Shown here: in pieces, positions 6,319 through 9,810 of the stretch
Position numbering within the stretch: position 1 is the stretch's first letter
How the letters are laid out: every line of letters starts with the position of its first letter
Assembly (NCBI GenBank): GCA_003978865.1
Contig: QNXS01000092.1
Span: forward strand, 1 to 9,810
Length of the DNA stretch: 9,810 nt
Source of the DNA: Archaeoglobus sp.
GTDB taxonomy: Archaea > Halobacteriota > Archaeoglobi > Archaeoglobales > Archaeoglobaceae
Direction: 5' to 3'
The notes under the pieces: model-generated
Told to the model about the DNA's origin: nothing
The model's database searches: none
The model's input: the letters and a program-made list of their open reading frames with translations, nothing else
Position numbers and translations under genes: made by a program

Positions 6319-6329
6319 CTATATAAAAC
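6319..6329 (-). promoter_or_regulatory. Promoter of the HyuA-like gene (leaderless)
   Basis: On the minus strand, TTTTATATA (6328-6320) is centred 27 nt before the ATG at 6297, ideal for a leaderless archaeal transcript. No SD precedes the ATG. It shares the 81-bp divergent intergenic region with the methyltransferase gene. Confidence 0.55.
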
Positions 6330-6351
6330 TTGAGCAGTACCAAAAATTAAA

Positions 6352-6364
6352 GAAAGTTTAAAAG
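6352..6364 (+). promoter_or_regulatory. Possible promoter of the RNA-gene cluster
   Basis: GAAAG then TTTAAAAG (6352-6364) resembles BRE/TATA but lies only about 19 nt before ATG 6379, slightly close. No SD precedes the ATG, so a leaderless start is the simplest reading. Weak call. Confidence 0.3.
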
Positions 6365-6378
6365 ATTGCAGAGTTTGA

Positions 6379-6984
6379 ATGAAGTTTAAAAGGAAACTGT
6401 CTATTGAACTTGAAAGACTTGAAGGCTTTAAAAATCCGAAAATAATGCTGGAACAGTATGTGACTCCTCCATCTCTTGTAGCTGAGATTGTGTCAAAAGT
6501 ATCTTTGATAGACGGGCTGAATAGAAGAGTTGTGGATCTTGGGTGTGGAACGGGAATAATATCCATAGCATTTGAACTTCTTGGAACTGAAAGTATTGGA
6601 TTTGAAATAGATAGAGAAGCTTTAGAAGTAGCAAGGAGGAACTCAAGAAATGCTGGAGTGAAACCGGACTTCATCCTCTGTGATGTAAGGAAGATTGAAC
6701 TCAGAAGAGGTGATTATATGGTCGTAATGAACCCACCGTTTGGAATACATAAAAAATTTGCTGACAGAATCTTCCTTGAGAAAGCTATGAATTTTGGGGA
6801 GGTAATTTACTCAATTCACTCAGCCGGAAGTGAGAAATTTATTAGGAGTATGAGTTCGGAGAGGGGCTTCTCTGTAACGCACGTTTGGAGATATCTGATA
6901 CCGTTAAAGAGGACTTATAGCTTTCACGAAAAAGACTTTAAACAAATTGCTGTAGAAGTTTATAGAATTGTGAGGAGGTCATGA
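6379..6984 (+). CDS. METTL5-family N6-adenine rRNA/RNA methyltransferase
   Basis: A 201-residue class I SAM-dependent methyltransferase. Motif I DLGCGTG (53-59) binds SAM, the acidic GFEID (74-78) follows strand 2, and NPPFG (118-122) is the catalytic motif of N6-adenine or exocyclic-amine methyltransferases. Ahead of the fold, NPKIMLEQYVTPP (19-31) is the signature of the METTL5 group; human METTL5 has a near-identical LEQYPTPP block and methylates one adenine in 18S rRNA. The C-terminal YSFHEKDFKQIAVEVYR also matches that group (YKFHKKK...VDL). The likely substrate is small-subunit rRNA, by homology only; eukaryotic METTL5 needs the partner TRMT112, which is not seen here. Its stop overlaps the start region of the csl4 gene by 4 nt, so the two are translationally coupled in an operon concerned with RNA. 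Confidence 0.85.
   Translation: MKFKRKLSIELERLEGFKNPKIMLEQYVTPPSLVAEIVSKVSLIDGLNRRVVDLGCGTGIISIAFELLGTESIGFEIDREALEVARRNSRNAGVKPDFILCDVRKIELRRGDYMVVMNPPFGIHKKFADRIFLEKAMNFGEVIYSIHSAGSEKFIRSMSSERGFSVTHVWRYLIPLKRTYSFHEKDFKQIAVEVYRIVRRS
6972..6979 (+). promoter_or_regulatory. Shine-Dalgarno of csl4, deciding between two ATGs
   Basis: GAGGAGGT lies inside the end of the methyltransferase gene. It is 1 nt from ATG 6981 but 4 nt from ATG 6984, so the second ATG is the better-spaced start. It also shows that the long Asn/Lys tail is probably translated rather than an annotation artefact. Confidence 0.6.
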
Positions 6985-7661
6985 TGGTTTCTGTTGGTGA
7001 GAGTATCAGGAATAAAAATAAAAGTAATAAAAGTAGCAATAAGAGTAATAAGAATAATAATATAAAAAGAAAAAGGAAAAATAAAAGAAATGAGAGGCAT
7101 GTTGAATGCTGTACTTTGAAGTTTGTAGTGCCGGGAGACGCACTGGGCTATGCTGAAGAGTTCTTAGCTGGGGATGGGGTTTATGAAGAGAACGGAAAAA
7201 TCTTTGCGGCAGTTGCAGGAAAAGCAGTTTTGATGAACAAGACCGTAAGAGTAGAACCCATCAGGGAACTGCCAAAGATAAATAAGGGAGATGTTGTGTT
7301 TGGTAGAATAGTTGACGTCAGAAATTCAATAGCTCTCGTAGAAATTGCGAGAAAGCAGGGGTTTGACAGGGAATTGATGCATACTGGAATAGCTGCTCTG
7401 CATGTATCGAACATTCAGAATGAATACCTTAAGGATATAAGTAACGCTGTAGGTTACATGGACATAATAAAGGCAAGAGTGATTGATGAAAGAAAGTTAA
7501 TACTATCGACAAAAGAACCGGAAATGGGAGTTCTAAAATCTATATGCAGTGTTTGTAGGCACGAACTGGTTAGAGATGGTGATATACTCAGATGTCCAAA
7601 CTGCGGTAATGTTGAGCGAAGAAAACTATCAAACAGCTATGGTAAGGGATGTTTGAAGTAA
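6984..7661 (+). CDS. csl4: Exosome complex RNA-binding subunit Csl4
   Basis: Cap subunit of the archaeal RNA exosome, which with Rrp4 sits on the Rrp41/Rrp42 ring and guides RNA for 3'-5' degradation or tailing. Numbered from the first ATG at 6981: the N-terminal domain begins TLKFVVPGDALGYAEEF (45-61), an S1 domain covers roughly 98-180 (KGDVVFGRIVDV, GIAALHVSNI), and a C-terminal zinc ribbon has C189, C192, C205 and C208. Residues 11-39 are an extra tail almost entirely Asn, Lys, Ser and Arg. Homologues of about 180 residues start near FVxPGD, so a TTG start at 7116 is the alternative, but the strong SD at 6972-6979 favours the long form. The ATGA-type overlap couples it to the methyltransferase, and rpo11 follows 31 nt later. 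Confidence 0.93.
   Translation: MVSVGESIRNKNKSNKSSNKSNKNNNIKRKRKNKRNERHVECCTLKFVVPGDALGYAEEFLAGDGVYEENGKIFAAVAGKAVLMNKTVRVEPIRELPKINKGDVVFGRIVDVRNSIALVEIARKQGFDRELMHTGIAALHVSNIQNEYLKDISNAVGYMDIIKARVIDERKLILSTKEPEMGVLKSICSVCRHELVRDGDILRCPNCGNVERRKLSNSYGKGCLK
7011..7097 (+). repeat. Low-complexity AAT/AAA/AGT repeat coding an Asn/Lys tail in Csl4
   Basis: About 29 codons made mostly of AAT, AAA, AAG and AGT, with near-repeats of the 9-mer AATAAAAGT (7017-7025, then 7026-7034) and degenerate later copies ending in an AGA/AAA/AGG-rich basic stretch. It stays in frame. Such tracts grow by slippage; this one adds a positively charged, presumably disordered tail ahead of the conserved Csl4 fold. 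Confidence 0.7.
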
Positions 7662-7663
7662 AG

Positions 7664-7672
7664 TTTTTTAAT
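7664..7672 (+). promoter_or_regulatory. T-run/TATA-like element between csl4 and rpo11
   Basis: TTTTTTAATT right after the csl4 stop can be read two ways: as an oligo-T terminator, or as a TATA-like box centred about 25 nt before ATG 7693, giving rpo11 its own leaderless transcript. Absence of an SD before 7693 slightly favours the promoter reading. Confidence 0.3.
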
Positions 7673-7692
7673 TGTTCGAATTTCTTCACAGC

Positions 7693-7956
7693 ATGGAAGT
7701 TAAAGTAGTAGAAATTGGCAAGGACTACGTAAAACTTGTTGTAAAGGGTGAAGATCATACGTTTCTCAATCTTCTGCAGCATTACTTGCTTGAAGATGAG
7801 GATGTTTTGATAGCAAAATACAATGTGTCACACCCACTTGTTGGAGAACCTGAGTTATTTGTAAGAACTGAAAGGAAAAATCCAGTGGAAGCTATAAAGA
7901 GAGCGAACGAGAAGATAATTGAGGCTTGTAAGGAGTTAATCGAGAAAATTGAATAA
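7693..7956 (+). CDS. rpo11: DNA-directed RNA polymerase subunit Rpo11 (L, Rpb11 homologue)
   Basis: Small assembly subunit that pairs with Rpo3 to form the platform equivalent to the bacterial alpha dimer. The 87-residue product matches family length (about 90). The signature is GEDHTFLNLLQHYLLEDEDV, followed by the substrate-side strand AKYNVSHPLVGEPELFVRT and the long C-terminal helix NPVEAIKRANEKIIEACKEL. Start is set at ATG 7693 (MEVKVVEIG), as homologues begin here; the TTG at 7672 would add seven poorly conserved residues. No SD is visible. Linkage to csl4 is a conserved archaeal arrangement that joins transcription with RNA decay. Confidence 0.95.
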   Translation: MEVKVVEIGKDYVKLVVKGEDHTFLNLLQHYLLEDEDVLIAKYNVSHPLVGEPELFVRTERKNPVEAIKRANEKIIEACKELIEKIE

Positions 7957-7980
7957 AACCGTCATTCATCCTCCTTTTTA

Positions 7981-8007
7981 AAATTTAACCTCAAAAAAAT
8001 TTAACCT
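7981..8007 (+). repeat. Direct repeats upstream of htpX
   Basis: Two exact copies of AAATTTAACCT (7981-7991 and 7997-8007), 16 nt apart centre to start, lie directly ahead of the TATA-like CTTAATTAA (8012-8020). The position just upstream of or overlapping the BRE suits a regulator-binding pair. They do not match CTAAC-N5-GTTAG, the site I recall for the Archaeoglobus heat-shock regulator HSR1. Confidence 0.55.
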
Positions 8008-8009
8008 TA

Positions 8010-8020
8010 AAGCTTAATTA
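8010..8020 (+). promoter_or_regulatory. Putative htpX promoter
   Basis: The A/T element AGCTTAATTAA (8010-8020) is centred about 27 nt before ATG 8043, and no SD is present, consistent with a leaderless or very short leader transcript. Confidence 0.4.
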
Positions 8021-8042
8021 ACGCCACTTCCTACAATTACAC

Positions 8043-8930
8043 ATGGGTAGTCCAGTGAAAGTAGCGGACTGGGGATTGAAAATGAGGATGTACTTTACAA
8101 TGTTTATGATTTTCCTTGTGACATTAGCGTTCCTGACGTTGCTATGGATTTATGGAGTGAGTACACCAGTATTAGTAGTGTTTGCGGGAGGCATGCTCTT
8201 TCTCCAGTACTACTTCTCAGATAAAATTGCTCTACTCGCTTCTGGAGCAAGGATAGTTGATAAAGATGAGATGCCAGAGTTGCATGAAATAGTGGAGGAA
8301 CTTGCAAGAAAAGCAGGAATCCCGAAGCCAAAGGTGGCTATTGTAGATTCTCCGATACCAAATGCGTTTGCTACCGGAAGAAGCCCATCATCTTCAACTG
8401 TTGCTGTAACTACGGGCTTACTCAGAATACTTAGTAGAGATGAAGTAGAGGCGGTACTTGGGCACGAAATAAGTCATGTGCTTCACAGAGATGTTGCAGT
8501 AATCACTTTTGCCAGCTTCATATCTACCTTAGCTTGGTTTGTTATGAGATGGGCAATGTTTATGGGATTCTGGGGGGATAGAGACAGGGACAGTATAGCT
8601 CCTTTAACTCTGCTTGCAATCTCATCTTTAGTATGGCTCATAAGTTTCCTGCTTGTGATGGCTCTTAGCAGATACAGAGAGTATGCTGCTGACATGGGAA
8701 GTGCATTACTTACAAGAAAACCTCAAAGTCTGATCTCCGCTCTGCTGAAAATAAGTAACAGTATGGACAGGACTCCTGTGGAAGAAAGAAAAAAAGTTGA
8801 AGGATTGAATGCATTTTTTATAATTCCAGCAATAAGTGGTGAAACCATAATGTCTCTGTTTTCAACTCACCCACCGATAGAGGAAAGGATTAAAAAACTT
8901 GAAGAAATAGCCGAAAAAATGGCATTTTAA
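8043..8930 (+). CDS. htpX: HtpX-type membrane zinc metalloprotease (M48B)
   Basis: Membrane-bound endoprotease for quality control of membrane proteins, facing the cytoplasm. The 295-residue product has two N-terminal membrane segments (about 16-37 and 41-57), the conserved NAFATGRSP (107-114 region), the zinc-binding HEISH (141-145; His141, His145, catalytic Glu142) and two further membrane segments (about 153-175 and 186-208). The third zinc ligand is expected at Glu213 in YREYAAD. The C-terminal STHPPIEERI is a family hallmark. Length and order match full-length HtpX, with no missing key residue. Start ATG 8043 fits the TATA spacing; later Met codons (for example residue 14) are possible but less well placed. 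Single-gene unit, with a T-rich tail after the stop. Paired direct repeats upstream suggest regulation, perhaps by stress. Confidence 0.94.
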   Translation: MGSPVKVADWGLKMRMYFTMFMIFLVTLAFLTLLWIYGVSTPVLVVFAGGMLFLQYYFSDKIALLASGARIVDKDEMPELHEIVEELARKAGIPKPKVAIVDSPIPNAFATGRSPSSSTVAVTTGLLRILSRDEVEAVLGHEISHVLHRDVAVITFASFISTLAWFVMRWAMFMGFWGDRDRDSIAPLTLLAISSLVWLISFLLVMALSRYREYAADMGSALLTRKPQSLISALLKISNSMDRTPVEERKKVEGLNAFFIIPAISGETIMSLFSTHPPIEERIKKLEEIAEKMAF

Positions 8931-8946
8931 CTTTTTAGTTTTTGGT
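8931..8946 (+). terminator. T-rich terminator after htpX
   Basis: CTTTTTAGTTTTTGG starts right after the htpX stop: two five-T tracts without a hairpin. It separates htpX from egsA. Confidence 0.4.
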
Positions 8947-8978
8947 TTATTTCAGTTGTTTCACTCTTCCTCAAAAAA

Positions 8979-8988
8979 GCTAAAAATC
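8979..8988 (+). promoter_or_regulatory. Putative egsA promoter (leaderless)
   Basis: GCTAAAAATC (8979-8988) is centred about 24 nt before the GTG at 9008. With no SD present, it suggests a leaderless message beginning at or next to that GTG. Confidence 0.35.
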
Positions 8989-9007
8989 GAATTATGCAGT
9001 AAGTTGT

Positions 9008-9810
9008 GTGCATAAACATGCTGAGCTTCCATTGTTCGTTGAGATAGGAGAAGGAGCAGTAGAGGTAGTTTCCATTCTTGTTAAAGACCTCAGAGCAGAA
9101 AACATAGTGATGCTGAGCGGGAAGACGAGCTACAAAATAGCTGGAAAAATTGTTGAAGAAAGCACTAACTTAACTTACACGTACATACTTGAAAACAGGG
9201 ATGTAGTCAGAAAGCTTATAGCAAAACTCAGTTATGGGGATGCTGACTGTATAATAGCTGTGGGCGGTGGTCGTATAATAGACTCGGGAAAGCTACTCGC
9301 TTCTGAACTGAACGTACCTCTTGTAACAGTTCCGACCACAGCCTCCCATGACGGTATGGCTTCTCCAGTAGCAAGCTTTAGAAACGGTGAAGTTTTTTCT
9401 ATTTTTACTAAACCGCCATCAGCTGTCGTGGCTGACACATCGATAATTTCCAGAAGTCCGAGCAGGTTGACAAGAGCCGGTTTCGGCGACCTTGTGTCCA
9501 ACATTACAGCAGTTAAAGACTGGAAGCTTTCGAAGGAGATAGATCCGACAGACTACTCAGAGATTGCTGCAAGCATAGCATACATGCCGGCTAAGATGGC
9601 TATTGAAAAAACTCCAACAGTAGAAGATCTTGTTAGAGGTCTTGTTATGAGTGGTGTTGCAATGAGTATAGCTGGAAGCAGCAGACCTGCAAGTGGTGCT
9701 GAGCACAAGTTCAGTCATTCTTTAGACATTCTTGGCATTGGACGCGCACTTCACGGTGAACAGGTTGGAATTGGAACTATAATTATGGAGTATTTTCATG
9801 AAGTTACCTA
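9008..9810 (+). CDS. egsA: sn-glycerol-1-phosphate dehydrogenase, 5' part (runs off the window)
   Basis: Reduces dihydroxyacetone phosphate to sn-glycerol-1-phosphate (EC 1.1.1.261), the stereochemical first step of archaeal membrane-lipid synthesis. The frame is open for 267 codons to the window edge; full-length enzymes have about 350. Motifs from the GTG start: nucleotide-binding AVGGGRIIDSGK (84-95), VPTTASHDGMASP (108-120), GFGDLVSN (158-165) with Asp161, SSRPASGAEHKFSH (224-237) with His233, and ALHGEQVG (247-254) with His249. The three named residues are the expected zinc ligands. GTG 9008 is the only conventional start codon between the upstream stop (8981-8983) and the conserved region, giving MHKHAELPLFVEIGEG. 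No SD; leaderless start inferred. Preceded by htpX on the same strand with its own T-run, so probably a separate unit. Confidence 0.93.
   Translation, partial: MHKHAELPLFVEIGEGAVEVVSILVKDLRAENIVMLSGKTSYKIAGKIVEESTNLTYTYILENRDVVRKLIAKLSYGDADCIIAVGGGRIIDSGKLLASELNVPLVTVPTTASHDGMASPVASFRNGEVFSIFTKPPSAVVADTSIISRSPSRLTRAGFGDLVSNITAVKDWKLSKEIDPTDYSEIAASIAYMPAKMAIEKTPTVEDLVRGLVMSGVAMSIAGSSRPASGAEHKFSHSLDILGIGRALHGEQVGIGTIIMEYFHEVT

Noticed and set aside
7965..7980. TCATCCTCCTTTTT resembling the anti-SD end of 16S rRNA
   Set aside because: No surrounding rRNA sequence; a short chance match, better read as a weak T-run after rpo11.
9232..9504. 90-codon minus-strand frame
   Set aside because: Shadow of egsA, whose plus-strand motifs are unambiguous through the same bases.

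Overview
The window looks like a piece of an AT-rich archaeal chromosome, most likely a euryarchaeon close to Archaeoglobus. The evidence is the gene set: F420H2:NADP oxidoreductase, a 67-residue archaeal histone, archaeal-type PEP carboxylase, the exosome cap subunit Csl4, RNA polymerase subunit Rpo11 and sn-glycerol-1-phosphate dehydrogenase (archaeal lipid backbone). Initiation signals are also archaeal: TATA/BRE-like boxes 20-28 nt ahead of several start codons with almost no leader, and plain T-runs after genes instead of hairpin terminators. I see no tRNA, rRNA or CRISPR array. Genus is inference from remembered protein similarity, not from a search.

Layout. 1-1100: npdG and a histone gene, each a separate unit with its own TATA box and T-run. 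1200-2920: a two-gene accessory unit encoding a secreted, heavily sequon-decorated coiled-coil/beta-rich protein of 446 residues and, directly after it, a tiny predicted lipoprotein whose only sensible start appears to be an ACG codon. 2903-3353: a 450-bp gap holding a decayed DDE transposase fragment (IS6/IS240-like) on the minus strand, then the ppcA promoter. 3354-6297: ppcA on plus and a hydantoinase/oxoprolinase-like gene on minus, converging with one base between their stops. 6379-7956: an RNA-centred cluster of a METTL5-type methyltransferase, Csl4 and Rpo11. 8043-8930: HtpX, a membrane metalloprotease, with paired direct repeats at its promoter. 9008-9810: the start of egsA (glycerol-1-phosphate dehydrogenase), which runs off the window.

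How the genes work together. The methyltransferase/Csl4/Rpo11 block joins RNA modification, RNA decay and transcription. The other housekeeping genes stand alone: redox cofactor exchange (NpdG), chromatin (histone), anaplerosis (PpcA), membrane-protein quality control (HtpX) and lipid synthesis (EgsA). The least explained part is the secreted protein/lipoprotein pair, which may be a cell-surface module of unknown role. The rest is mostly ordinary core genome; the unusual points are the ACG start, the transposase fossil, the Asn/Lys repeat tail on Csl4 and the promoter repeats.
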